Shown: positions 41,676 through 49,629 of the stretch, piece after piece
How positions within the stretch are numbered: the first letter of the stretch is position 1
How the letters are laid out: each line of letters begins with the position of its first letter
Virus record (IMG/VR): IMGVR_UViG_3300027858_000006
Location: 1 to 59,018 of that record
From: a virus
Reading direction: 5' to 3' (one strand)
DNA: 59,018 nt
The notes under the pieces: model-generated
The model's input: the letters and a program-made list of their open reading frames with translations, nothing else
The model's database searches: none
Told to the model about the DNA's origin: nothing
Position numbers and translations under genes: made by a program

Positions 41676-42068
41676 TTATTGTTCTTCAAACACGTTTCCA
41701 ATTATTTCATAACAATTCATGTTTGATCTGTAGAGATTGTATATTTTAATGTTGAGATCTTCTACAGAAATTCCACACCAATTTCCATCAAAACACACTT
41801 TAAAGTTGAAGCCTGTGTGTAAAGATTTTAAAATATCACTTTCATATATTTCGACGTTGTTTTTGTCTTTTATTCCTGTGAACTGCATTGGGATGAACCT
41901 TTCCGGATATATGCCAATATTCGCTTCTGAATGTGGGTCATATTCATTGAATTCATCAAATCCTATGACTGTCCCATTGAGCATCATTCCCATCTTATAT
42001 CCGCTCGTTAATTCATCATAAATCATTTTTTTGAATGATGTATCCCACAATCTAAATTTTAGATTCAT
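41676..42068 (-). CDS. YopX family protein (130 aa)
   Basis: FRLWDTSFKKMIYDE at the N-terminus, MQFTGIKDKNNVEIYESDIL in the middle and YEIIGNVFEE at the end are the YopX/DUF1642 signature. YopX proteins occur in many phages with no defined role. RBS CAGAGGAATAAAAT. Confidence 0.75.
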   Translation of the reverse strand: MNLKFRLWDTSFKKMIYDELTSGYKMGMMLNGTVIGFDEFNEYDPHSEANIGIYPERFIPMQFTGIKDKNNVEIYESDILKSLHTGFNFKVCFDGNWCGISVEDLNIKIYNLYRSNMNCYEIIGNVFEEQ

Positions 42069-42071
42069 ATT

Positions 42072-42281
42072 TTATTCCTCTGTTTCGTTTATATTCTTGT
42101 CTTGGTTTTCCTCGATTTTATCTAACGCACCCATCAGCCTAATAAAAGTAGACATGTGCGGGTCCACCCTCCCAGATTCAAATCTTGATACATACGATTG
42201 AAACACATACGCTGCTTTAGCCAATTCTGCCTGGGTGACACCAAGCGATTCCCTGCGCTCTTTTATGTCTGCTGTGTTCAT
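42072..42281 (-). CDS. XRE-family DNA-binding regulator A (69 aa)
   Basis: ERRESLGVTQAELAKAAYVFQSYVSRFESGRVDPHMSTFIRLM is a Cro/C1-type helix-turn-helix. Nearly the whole protein is this domain. Tandem to a closely similar gene (42303-42518). Probable repressor or antitoxin-like regulator; start ATG 42281 (GTG 42287 possible). Confidence 0.75.
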   Translation of the reverse strand: MNTADIKERRESLGVTQAELAKAAYVFQSYVSRFESGRVDPHMSTFIRLMGALDKIEENQDKNINETEE

Positions 42282-42302
42282 ATTCACTCATCTGCTGTGT
42301 TT

Positions 42303-42518
42303 CTATTTGTAACAATTTAATAATACTAGTTTCAATATTCGGTTCTCTTCTATCTGATCCAGCGCATCCATCAACCTATTCATAGTTGACAAGTGTGGAT
42401 CAATCTTTCCAGATTCAACCCTGGACACGAACGATGGGAACACTCCAGCAACTCTGGCCAATTCTGCCTGGGTAACACCAAGTTCTTCTCTCCGGTTTTT
42501 TATTTCATTTATATTCAT
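42303..42518 (-). CDS. XRE-family DNA-binding regulator B (71 aa)
   Basis: NRREELGVTQAELARVAGVFPSFVSRVESGKIDPHLSTMNRLM is a Cro/C1-type helix-turn-helix, about two-thirds identical to its tandem copy, differing in the recognition helix (VFQSYVSRF versus VFPSFVSRV) and the tail. Strong RBS GAGGAATAACG. Likely arose by duplication. Confidence 0.75.
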   Translation of the reverse strand: MNINEIKNRREELGVTQAELARVAGVFPSFVSRVESGKIDPHLSTMNRLMDALDQIEENRILKLVLLNCYK

Positions 42519-42520
42519 CG

Positions 42521-42871
42521 TTATTCCTCTGTTTTACCCGGCCAAATTTGGTCATATATAGCCTGCACAACCTCTGTTGGTTGTGTTCTCATGTCCAAAT
42601 TATTGATCATATTCTGCATGATTCTTAAGTGCGCCTTTTCTTCAAGCTCAATCTCAAGTTCTGGTGTCCACTGCACCAGCTTTAATTTATGATATGAATC
42701 AATAATTCTACGATATCCATCTAAGTATAAAGAATCATCATCAAGCCTGACATATCCTTTTGGTGTGATTTTCTTTACTGTATGTAAAACATATATGCTA
42801 TTGTTAAAACCATCCTTTTTTGTGTATACTTTATCACCCTGTTTCAATGCTTTAATCCATTCATCATTCAT
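42521..42871 (-). CDS. unknown protein (116 aa)
   Basis: Starts MNDEWIKALKQGDKVYTKKDG (GDKVY turn), followed by a beta region and an acidic helical end. AAGGTGATATTAA precedes ATG 42871, with a TATA-like TTATATAAC further up on the minus strand. Family not recognised; GDxV pattern suggests a small barrel. Confidence 0.55.
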   Translation of the reverse strand: MNDEWIKALKQGDKVYTKKDGFNNSIYVLHTVKKITPKGYVRLDDDSLYLDGYRRIIDSYHKLKLVQWTPELEIELEEKAHLRIMQNMINNLDMRTQPTEVVQAIYDQIWPGKTEE

Positions 42872-42926
42872 TTAATATCACCTTATAGTTATACAATAAC
42901 GTTTAAGTTATATAACTCTTCCGATA

Positions 42927-43121
42927 TCATCTTTGTCTATACCCCGGTCGCACACATTCAATCATCTTGTATCCACTCGACGGTATGCAGCCTTTATACA
43001 ATTTACATGATTGCCTCATACACAAATCACAGCCAACCACCCAGTGGATAAAAGGACAGTGGCATTTCCCATGGTTGTCGAGTTTGGTTAGAGTGGTTGG
43101 TGGTCCGGCTGGGGTTGTCAT
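42927..43121 (-). CDS. small Cys-rich protein (64 aa)
   Basis: Cys-rich core CHCPFIHWVVGCDLCMRQSCKLYKGC (about residues 20-45) with seven Cys in the protein in total could bind one or two zincs. The ribosome site is weak. Moderately uncertain that it is coding. Confidence 0.42.
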   Translation of the reverse strand: MTTPAGPPTTLTKLDNHGKCHCPFIHWVVGCDLCMRQSCKLYKGCIPSSGYKMIECVRPGYRQR

Positions 43122-43161
43122 CGTTTACCATATAAGTGTGCAGTGGTTATCTTTAGACACT

Positions 43162-43374
43162 TCAATCATAAAAACCACGTTTCACTTTCCAGATTGTACT
43201 TAGTGCTGCGCCTGTTGTCTCATGTATCTCTTTTGGTTTCATACCAGCCACACACAACCGTTTTATTTCATTAACTTTGCGTGTCTCCAGTCGTGGGCCG
43301 CCCGCACGTGAGTTCATTTTTAATCTTACTACCCAGTCGTTAAATCCCTCTGCGTTCACTTCTATATTTACCAT
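43162..43374 (-). CDS. helix-turn-helix protein (70 aa)
   Basis: C-terminal half KVNEIKRLCVAGMKPKEIHETTGAALSTIWKVKRG is a resolvase/Hin-like helix-turn-helix (turn in the E/T-G positions, then S-T-I-W). N-terminus is short and basic. Could be a transcriptional regulator. No catalytic domain, so not a recombinase. Confidence 0.6.
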   Translation of the reverse strand: MVNIEVNAEGFNDWVVRLKMNSRAGGPRLETRKVNEIKRLCVAGMKPKEIHETTGAALSTIWKVKRGFYD

Positions 43375-43389
43375 TTGATATCACCATAT

Positions 43390-43947
43390 TCAATCTAACA
43401 AATCATCAAATTCAATCCATCCTCTTTGAATCATTAGTAATGCTACATATCCGAAAACATCAGACACGTCGTTCTTTTTTAACTCGCTTGATTGTTCGAT
43501 TCGTCCTAGCTTGTCATCTATCCTGTTACATATCTGGCTGTCGGCTGGCATGTTCGAGAATATCTGTTTTGGATATAGTGCGGAGTCGCCGTATCTTTTG
43601 TTTTTTTCTATTAAAAACTTTGAGAAATTACTAAACAGTGTGATTATATGTTGTTCAGTTGATGTCATTTTACCTTCTTTGATATCACCTTCTGGTTTCC
43701 ATTCTTCACAGTCTTGGCAATCATCACATGGAGTATATCCAGGATAATCGCCGCGGTATTTACATGTGTTACAATTCATTCTTTCTTGTTCCATTGTTTC
43801 CTCCATAGATGCGTTAGAATCGCCGTTTGTATGGTCATAGGTATGTTGACTTGCCATTATGTGTGTTTTGCCAGTGGTGGGCGTCTGAGGGGCTATGGTG
43901 CCCATGTGGTGGTATGAATTGAATTGCATCCCCGTCCACATTCCCAT
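43390..43947 (-). CDS. MazG/DUF1599-like nucleotide-associated protein with zinc knuckle (185 aa)
   Basis: The second half (FLIEKNKRYGDSALYPKQIFSNMPADSQICNRIDDKLGRIEQSSELKKNDVSDVFGYVALLMIQRG) matches the phage DUF1599 / nucleotide-modification domain 1 signature (K..RYGDSA.....F..., IDDKL.RI, ND.SDV.GY.LL). Before it CNTCKYRGDYPGYTPCDDC gives a zinc knuckle. The N-terminal 30 residues (from ATG 43947) are low quality; a later start such as MNCNTC is possible. Likely acts on nucleotides. Confidence 0.65.
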   Translation of the reverse strand: MGMWTGMQFNSYHHMGTIAPQTPTTGKTHIMASQHTYDHTNGDSNASMEETMEQERMNCNTCKYRGDYPGYTPCDDCQDCEEWKPEGDIKEGKMTSTEQHIITLFSNFSKFLIEKNKRYGDSALYPKQIFSNMPADSQICNRIDDKLGRIEQSSELKKNDVSDVFGYVALLMIQRGWIEFDDLLD

Positions 43948-44468
43948 TATACATACTTCAACAGCCCCCCGGGTTGCTCGAATATCGTACCATCCTGCTT
44001 CATCCTCAAGAGCATCTGTATAAGCTGCTCATGTGAGATGTCAATCCCTTTTGCGTAGATTGTCAAGTCCTGCTCGGTGATCCCAGGCAAGCAGGCATTC
44101 CGGATTAGTTTCATGTTATCTCGCTGGTTGTTGGTGCCGGGAATCCAATAATTCCAATCTATAGAAGGAACTGGCAGTTCATTTTGGATTAAGTATTCTC
44201 TTGTTGCCTGCAACACATCTTTTATATCTATCATAAGTATATCTTCAACTGCGCAGACTGCTATCCAGAATGCCCGTTCAGTCCATTTAGGATTACAGTA
44301 CAATTTATTAATATATGGTTCGTGAAATTGTTTGTGAATTTCGTTATTAAGTTTATATTGTAATATCTGGTATTTGTTACTATCAACTGAACATGAACAA
44401 CCATTTTCGGGTTGCTTAGGCATTGATATCACATCAATTTTAGAAAATATTTGGTCAAATTTACTCAT
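43947..44468 (-). CDS. unknown protein near the origin (173 aa)
   Basis: Start at MSKFDQIFSK (44468), which lies at the last iteron; longer in-frame starts overlap the iteron zone. Helical with two Cys (CSCS), and near the end a helix-turn-helix-like ITEQDLTIYAKGIDISHEQLIQMLLRMKQDG. Could be a replication or partition accessory (inferred from place). Confidence 0.55.
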   Translation of the reverse strand: MSKFDQIFSKIDVISMPKQPENGCSCSVDSNKYQILQYKLNNEIHKQFHEPYINKLYCNPKWTERAFWIAVCAVEDILMIDIKDVLQATREYLIQNELPVPSIDWNYWIPGTNNQRDNMKLIRNACLPGITEQDLTIYAKGIDISHEQLIQMLLRMKQDGTIFEQPGGLLKYV

Positions 44469-44809
44469 TGTAACCACTCTTGTAACCATTTGTATCCACC
44501 ATGTAACCACCTAATAATTTATCAAAAACAGGCACAGAAGGCACTTTGTATCCATGTAACCCATGTAACCACCGAAAATGAACATATACTATAGAATTAT
44601 AAGAAAATATTTTCTCATGCGTGTGTATTGTTTTATTGGTTACAGTGGTTACATGGATACATATTATTATATTATATATTATATATATATATACCGCTAT
44701 CGCTTCTGTCTCTATTCTAACTGTCAAAAAGTGTAACCACCTGTAACCACTTACAAAGTTAGACAGTACCGTAGCATCGTGTTTTTGTGTGTTTGTCATT
44801 GTGGTTACA
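44469..44809. other. iteron cluster with A/T-rich core, likely replication origin
   Basis: At least ten copies of TGTAACCAC or its complement GTGGTTACA (several with one change, e.g. TGTATCCAT): 44469-44477, 44481-44489, 44491-44499, 44502-44510, 44547-44555, 44564-44572, 44637-44644, 44645-44653, 44653-44661, 44732-44740, 44742-44750 and 44801-44809. An uninterrupted A/T stretch (about 44661-44695) lies in the middle, suited to unwinding. It is flanked by a primase-helicase gene and an unknown gene, as origins often are. Another copy is at 48041-48049. Confidence 0.62.
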
Positions 44810-47636
44810 CGCCTCCTGATAGTGAATATTTTATACGAATCACACGAATTGGGTTTTTACTCCCCTTTAATCTTGCTGTTGTTGTGTTTCTATTTTTAGA
44901 TGTTTCGATCCAACCAAATCTATTCCAATCTTTAAGAACTCGCTCTTTCTCAAATCCTTCAACTTCACAGAAATATTTATTAAATACGGTTGGCAATATA
45001 TCAATATGATTAATATGAATGTCTCCATAATAATCAAAGGTTTTTTGTGATATTTCCATCCCGTCAGCATAAAAATATTTTTCCTTTTCATGAACCCATG
45101 AAATAAAAGAATCCCACGCTTTTTGACCATACCCTTTATCTGACATCATCTCAAGCATATCTCTCATGATACTAACACAAACCTCTCCTGGGTCCACAGG
45201 AGAGTAATTAGAATCAATTTCATGTAATACTGATTCAAACAGGTATCCAGCAGTACAGATTACCGCAAATGTATCACTTAATCTACCTCCAACATTTTTC
45301 ATATCTGCGCCAAGATGAACCTCTTTTGACAGGTCGTTGAATTTAATTTTTAATTTGGTATATGTTTTAATCCATTCATCTAAATTTAAAATAATATCTT
45401 TGATAATATACGGACCTATTGATCCATCACACCCAATTATATTTCTTTCAAATGATTTTACTATTTTTTCACTTTTATCATCATTTGCATCAAGACCATT
45501 AAATAATTGAATTACTCTGACATCAGCACCAGCAAATGTCGTATCTGATGTAACTGAATCCTCTCCAGATGTAAGACCAACCACTTTCCATTTGCGTGTT
45601 GTCCTGGTCCCCCCAGTTGCTTTGGCTCTGCCTTTTCCTGTTTCATTTGCTAACATATAGATTATTTTAATAATATCTTCTTTTTTAGACATTTGTGTTT
45701 CATCAAATGCAACAGGCAAGTCCTTACAAAACTGACTAAATTCTTCAGCATAATTTACAGTTACATTTCCAGAATTAGATAGTTTTAGTATATCTCCCCA
45801 TATTGATAATGCAAAGTTTACTAAAGTAGATTTGCCAGTACTGGTTTCTCCCCATTGATGAACTACAAAAGATTTAGCACCAAGTTTTTTAAGCAGTGGA
45901 GCCACAACAGATACATAACACATAAATCTTGCACGAGGATATGTCAATAGTTGTTCTGATGTCTTTACCCATTTTTTTGCGTTTTTGCATTGTGATGTAT
46001 CTAGCGCAGACATAACATTTTCATCACCGTTTAACAGAGTCACAGGCTTATAGGTAATTTTACCAGTGATGTTTTGCTCTATTATGTGGTCCCCATATAC
46101 AAACTTTTGATCATACCAACCCAACTGAGGAAACGCATGTGTGGTCTTAATCACAGACATATTATTAACTAAGAAACTTTTTAAATACATACAAATGTTT
46201 TTTGTTGTGCTTTCTTCAAAAAGAGCACCTTTATTAACCAGTTCTAAAACCCCTCTTTTTTGGAATGCATCGACCTGTGGAATTTCACAAGATACTAATC
46301 CATTGATATCATCTTCAAAACATATCTTTAATAATGTCGTATCATCACTAATATTTTTAATTCTTTCTTTTATCCATATTTTCGATGAAGATATTGGAGT
46401 ACATGTTTCAGTACCTTCTTTATCAAATTTTTGTAGAAACATTCCGTTATCTGAATGTATATAGCCTTCTGGAATGTCATATACAAAATCTCCCTCTAGT
46501 GTTTCAGTTTGTACCATCAGATCCCGTAGATCATCAGCAGAATTGTCCTTTAAAAAATCGGCAAGGTCTATTTTTTCAGTACCGGTTGGTTTAGGTAATT
46601 CAACCATACAAACATCTATACCTCGTCCTACAAGGTAATCTACGGTTGCAAGTGCGCCTTTAGAACCTGCACCGCTTTCATCATTATCATTACAAATATA
46701 AACTGTTTCAAGTCCTTTAACAAGCGAGTATATTTTATCATAATCCGATTTTTTGAACTGAACTGTAACAGGAGATACACACGGGAACCCTTCTTGAATT
46801 GCCATGATGCAATCAGTAACGCCCTCTGTTATAATACAGTTTTTTGCACCTCTCAGGCTGTTTTCGCCGTAAAAAACATCATTTTTCACACTCTGACTGA
46901 TGTATTCGCGTCCTCTGCCGTCTTCATTGTTTTGTTTATAAAGTATGTGCTTTTTATATTTGCCCAATTCATATGGCTTGTCTGGGGTTATCCCATCTAT
47001 TTTTCTGGCTATTGTATATTCCACTTTACCGTTTTTCCAATATGGAAATATATAACGCCCTTGATAAAAATCAAACCACCCATTGGTTGTTTTTATAACT
47101 AGCCCCGACTTTTCTATAATATCTCGGTGGAATATGCCATCCATAGCAGATTGCAATGACTTTCCATCAACTGGAGCAAATCCTATTTTTAATTGGTCAA
47201 TAGTTTCGTTTGATATACCCCATGTTTTTGTGATTTCATAGCGCATATCTTCGGTTAATTGAGTATGATAATATCCTGCTGCTGCCGCTAAAAACGAATA
47301 AATCTCATATGCTTCAGTATCGTATGTTTCATTTTCAAGAGTTACCCCGGCCATTTCAGCAGCAATCTTTAAGATTTGTTTAAAATCTTTTTTGACATCA
47401 AGGTTTTTATTATATGCAATCCAGTCATAAACATCCCCACCAATTCCTGATGCCCAGTCGTTCCATAATTGGATATTTTTATTTATGTTTAGTGATTTGC
47501 CTGACTTGCTTCCTGAGTTTATAGCCCCTGTATATTCCCCATTACCATGAGCAGTCAGATCAATAGTTTCCCCTATTAAGTCAACTATATCTAGCCTGTC
47601 TTTGATTTTGTCAATATTTGAGCGGTCTGCTGTCAT
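44805..47636 (-). CDS. primase-helicase: TOPRIM primase fused to DUF927-type helicase (943 aa)
   Basis: Start at MTADRSNIDKIK (47636) with a GGGGGGTT ribosome site; the longer frame reads through other genes. N-terminal 60 residues (IDKIKDRLDIVDLIGETIDLTAHGNGEYTG) resemble the CHC2 entry but lack the Cys pattern. TOPRIM-like centre (about 260-380): NCIITEGVTDC and YICNDNDESGAG. Helicase domain: WGETSTGKST Walker A (about 593-602), FDETQMSKKEDI, then sensor-like SGEDSVTSDTTFAGADVRVI. The stop codon lies within an origin iteron. It likely opens and primes the origin. Confidence 0.8.
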   Translation of the reverse strand: MTADRSNIDKIKDRLDIVDLIGETIDLTAHGNGEYTGAINSGSKSGKSLNINKNIQLWNDWASGIGGDVYDWIAYNKNLDVKKDFKQILKIAAEMAGVTLENETYDTEAYEIYSFLAAAAGYYHTQLTEDMRYEITKTWGISNETIDQLKIGFAPVDGKSLQSAMDGIFHRDIIEKSGLVIKTTNGWFDFYQGRYIFPYWKNGKVEYTIARKIDGITPDKPYELGKYKKHILYKQNNEDGRGREYISQSVKNDVFYGENSLRGAKNCIITEGVTDCIMAIQEGFPCVSPVTVQFKKSDYDKIYSLVKGLETVYICNDNDESGAGSKGALATVDYLVGRGIDVCMVELPKPTGTEKIDLADFLKDNSADDLRDLMVQTETLEGDFVYDIPEGYIHSDNGMFLQKFDKEGTETCTPISSSKIWIKERIKNISDDTTLLKICFEDDINGLVSCEIPQVDAFQKRGVLELVNKGALFEESTTKNICMYLKSFLVNNMSVIKTTHAFPQLGWYDQKFVYGDHIIEQNITGKITYKPVTLLNGDENVMSALDTSQCKNAKKWVKTSEQLLTYPRARFMCYVSVVAPLLKKLGAKSFVVHQWGETSTGKSTLVNFALSIWGDILKLSNSGNVTVNYAEEFSQFCKDLPVAFDETQMSKKEDIIKIIYMLANETGKGRAKATGGTRTTRKWKVVGLTSGEDSVTSDTTFAGADVRVIQLFNGLDANDDKSEKIVKSFERNIIGCDGSIGPYIIKDIILNLDEWIKTYTKLKIKFNDLSKEVHLGADMKNVGGRLSDTFAVICTAGYLFESVLHEIDSNYSPVDPGEVCVSIMRDMLEMMSDKGYGQKAWDSFISWVHEKEKYFYADGMEISQKTFDYYGDIHINHIDILPTVFNKYFCEVEGFEKERVLKDWNRFGWIETSKNRNTTTARLKGSKNPIRVIRIKYSLSGGV

Positions 47637-47766
47637 TACGAACCCCCCTGATATATAGACTGTGCTCGCACTCCACACAACACGGCATTTCTGGTAGACT
47701 GTCCGGATCAGGCACAGGGTAATTATTAGATAGCCTAACCTCACACGAAATGCACAAGTCGGCCAT
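47611..47766 (-). CDS. small zinc-ribbon protein upstream of the primase (51 aa)
   Basis: MADLCISCEVRLSNN...CCVECEH: Cys4 ribbon. GTGGTGATAAC precedes ATG 47766. The last 26 bases overlap the primase start, carrying its ribosome site. Function unknown, could assist the primase. Confidence 0.55.
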   Translation of the reverse strand: MADLCISCEVRLSNNYPVPDPDSLPEMPCCVECEHSLYIRGVRNDSRPLKY

Positions 47767-47770
47767 GTTA

Positions 47771-47956
47771 TCACCACTTAGGAAATGTAACAGATATGTG
47801 ATTTGTATCAGTGTCTTCTATTTTACAATCTGGGTCGTTTTCGTCTATTTCCGCGCGTCTGATTTTTTCTTTGAGTTTATAATATTCCACTAAAGCTGGC
47901 GGAATCCTAACATATACGCTACCATTAAAACTTCGAAACGTGGTGGTGAGTTTCAT
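47771..47956 (-). CDS. AbrB-like DNA-binding protein (61 aa)
   Basis: MKLTTTFRSFNGSVYVRIPPALVEYYKL is a swapped-hairpin AbrB/MazE-type start (K..T..R...S..VRIPP.L...Y.L..G-like). The acidic C-terminus (NDPDCKIEDTD) completes a small dimer. Likely a regulator or antitoxin, here with no toxin next to it. Confidence 0.65.
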   Translation of the reverse strand: MKLTTTFRSFNGSVYVRIPPALVEYYKLKEKIRRAEIDENDPDCKIEDTDTNHISVTFPKW

Positions 47957-48177
47957 AATATACTCATAAATAACTCATAAGTATATAAGAGTTTACATTA
48001 TTAAAAATTACTACTTTATTACGGCCATTGAATTACTATTGTGGTTACATAAACACCAACATCCACCATATTGCCGACGGCAGCAACATGGTATTATCAT
48101 AAATACCGTATCACATAAAAATCTGTAACTGATAACATCAAAAAATAAAGAGTAATTGGAAAAGTCACCCGAACGTA
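47957..48177. other. non-coding gap with one iteron copy and promoter-like A/T stretch
   Basis: Contains TATA-like AAGTATATAAG near 47980-47991, two ACTCATAA repeats in front of the AbrB-like gene, one origin-type GTGGTTACA (48041-48049), and GGTATT/AATACC (48090-48107). No gene seen. The rest has no clear structure. Confidence 0.4.
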
Positions 48178-48852
48178 TCATGTTTTGTCATTCAGTAGAT
48201 ATGTAATTCTACAATTCCACAAATCCATGTGTACCATTCCGTGGCAGTGAATGCACACCGGGATTAATTTCCAGCGTATTCCTTCACATCCTTGGTTTTT
48301 GTCCATGTCAATATGATGGACGGACAGTTTTTTATACTGTCCATTTGAAGTTATATTTAGATGTTCTGGCAATCCACATATAAAGCACATTCGATCATAT
48401 TTCTCACGGTTAGATTCTTTACATGAATAATTGAATTGTGGACAATATGGTGAATCTGTTATATAACCTTCCCACTCATCATAAGATATGCCTTGTTTTG
48501 CTGCACTCATCCTTTTCTTTGATTTTTCAGTAAGTTTTTTGCCTTTTTTTGCATCACTTAGTTTCTTTCGTGTTTCTGTAGAAGTATGTTTTTTTATATC
48601 CCTCATTGTCTGCCTAAATTCGTCGGAACGTTTTTTACCTTTATTTGCTTCACTTATTTTATGTTTATGTTCTTTAGTAAGAATCCTACCTTTTTTTGCA
48701 CATGATCCACATAATTTTTTATGATATCTATATTGTGTCCAACGGCCGTTGCCACAACTATTACAATTGGTCCACACCATTTTACCCGATTGTGGTTTTA
48801 AATTATTTGGGTTATAGCCTTTATATTTGATAGTAGCTTCAATATTAATCAT
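48178..48852 (-). CDS. HNH homing endonuclease with NUMOD3 repeats (224 aa)
   Basis: Begins INIEATIKYKGYNPNNLKPQSGK, paralogous to the HNH at 34390. Zinc knuckle CNSCG/CGSC, then NUMOD3-like repeats (LTKEHKHKISEANKGKKRS, TRKKLSDAKKGKK, SKKRMSAAKQG), and HNH: CFICGLPEHLN, SVHHIDMDKNQGC, PVCIHCHG (about 155-205). Free-standing on the minus strand between the AbrB-like and NrdD-like regions. Preceded by repeats and an inverted repeat (48855-48960). Confidence 0.8.
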   Translation of the reverse strand: MINIEATIKYKGYNPNNLKPQSGKMVWTNCNSCGNGRWTQYRYHKKLCGSCAKKGRILTKEHKHKISEANKGKKRSDEFRQTMRDIKKHTSTETRKKLSDAKKGKKLTEKSKKRMSAAKQGISYDEWEGYITDSPYCPQFNYSCKESNREKYDRMCFICGLPEHLNITSNGQYKKLSVHHIDMDKNQGCEGIRWKLIPVCIHCHGMVHMDLWNCRITYLLNDKT

Positions 48853-48854
48853 AT

Positions 48855-48960
48855 TATCAACTTCTTAGCAATGATATATATGCGTTGAAGATTAATATAG
48901 TTTTTGACGACTGGTATAATATCATCTTCTTAGCAAAGACTACTATTTTTCCAGTCGTCA
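48855..48960 (-). promoter_or_regulatory. HNH gene leader with direct repeats and a 10-bp inverted repeat
   Basis: TATCAACTTCTTAGCAA (48855-48871) and TATCATCTTCTTAGCAA (48920-48936) match at 16 of 17 bases; TGACGACTGG (48905-48914) and CCAGTCGTCA (48951-48960) are perfect inverted repeats around the second copy plus a T run. TATA-like ATGATATATATG lies between. Layout matches that upstream of the HNH at 32201. Confidence 0.5.
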
Positions 48961-48973
48961 TTCTTAATTGAAT

Positions 48974-49327
48974 TTACTCAAAACTGTTGTTCTTTACGCG
49001 ATCAGCCAGCTCTTGCTTTTTTCCTGCGTTCCATCCGGCGATGTCCTGAATATATCCGGTAACTCTGGACAACTGAGTTACACCATGATTTGAACAATCA
49101 GGACACATGGGCTGGCCGCAAATAGGACAATTGAGAATTCCACCTACTAAATCCCGGCCGCATGCATGATGATTATATTCCACCCATTTACTTAAAGGAC
49201 ATTTTACAGGATCGTCTATGTTTATTTGCTCACCATCATTGAACTCATCCATCCATGCCAGGCATCTGTCGATAAACTCCTGTTTTGGTAATGCCATTGA
49301 TTCTTCGTGTGTGATTGGTTTATACAT
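48974..49327 (-). CDS. stand-alone glycyl-radical domain resembling the NrdD C-terminus (117 aa)
   Basis: After about 40 residues of unfamiliar N-terminus there are Cys C43 and C56, then CPIC (67-70) and CPDC (75-78) as in the NrdD zinc site, followed by SRVTGY (87-92, radical Gly 91), WNAGK (99-103) and DR (109-110). The order RVxGYx6WNxGKxxExxDR matches the end of anaerobic ribonucleotide reductase NrdD. The 500+ residue barrel is absent, so it cannot be a full reductase alone. It may be a spare-part subunit that restores a damaged host NrdD, like GrcA for pyruvate formate-lyase (known principle; here inference). GGTGAAAAATA precedes ATG 49327. Confidence 0.7.
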   Translation of the reverse strand: MYKPITHEESMALPKQEFIDRCLAWMDEFNDGEQINIDDPVKCPLSKWVEYNHHACGRDLVGGILNCPICGQPMCPDCSNHGVTQLSRVTGYIQDIAGWNAGKKQELADRVKNNSFE

Positions 49328-49333
49328 TATTTT

Positions 49334-49486
49334 TCACCAATATAGCATTTGAATTAATATGATAATACTGTTCGTATTACTAAAAATATAAAAATCTGTA
49401 ACCAGCAATAACCAAAAACAAAAAGTAGACCAAACGATGTACGCACACACCGCTATGAACTTAGCAATTTTACTTGAACCCTTCAC
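49334..49486 (-). CDS. small membrane protein (50 aa, GTG start)
   Basis: GTG 49486 overlaps the stop of the upstream gene (GTGA). One transmembrane segment (IAKFIAVCAYIVWSTFCFWLLL). Ends TGG TGA whose bases form the ribosome site of the NrdD-like gene. Found only in this operon; function unknown. Confidence 0.5.
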   Translation of the reverse strand: MKGSSKIAKFIAVCAYIVWSTFCFWLLLVTDFYIFSNTNSIIILIQMLYW

Positions 49487-49629
49487 TCAATCCACCGGAC
49501 TTTCATTGGAGCAATTATTTTCACAAACCACCACCTGAGGCGGTTCATGTCTGTATACTGCTCGGGAAATTCCATTGTTTGTATTGATTTGTTTCGCTCT
49601 ATTTTTAACTGTATATAATTCTGTATCAT
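49483..49629 (-). CDS. small protein, unknown (48 aa)
   Basis: ATG 49629 overlaps the stop of the lipoprotein gene (ATGA). Basic and aromatic at its end (RLRWWFVKIIAPMKVRWIE). No known family. Part of the chain lipoprotein, this gene, membrane peptide and NrdD-like gene. Confidence 0.5.
   Translation of the reverse strand: MIQNYIQLKIERNKSIQTMEFPEQYTDMNRLRWWFVKIIAPMKVRWIE

Noticed and set aside
44461-44799. 112-codon minus-strand open frame over the iterons
   Set aside because: It is built from the repeated GGTTACA units and A/T tract, has no ribosome site, and overlaps the likely origin; treated as non-coding.
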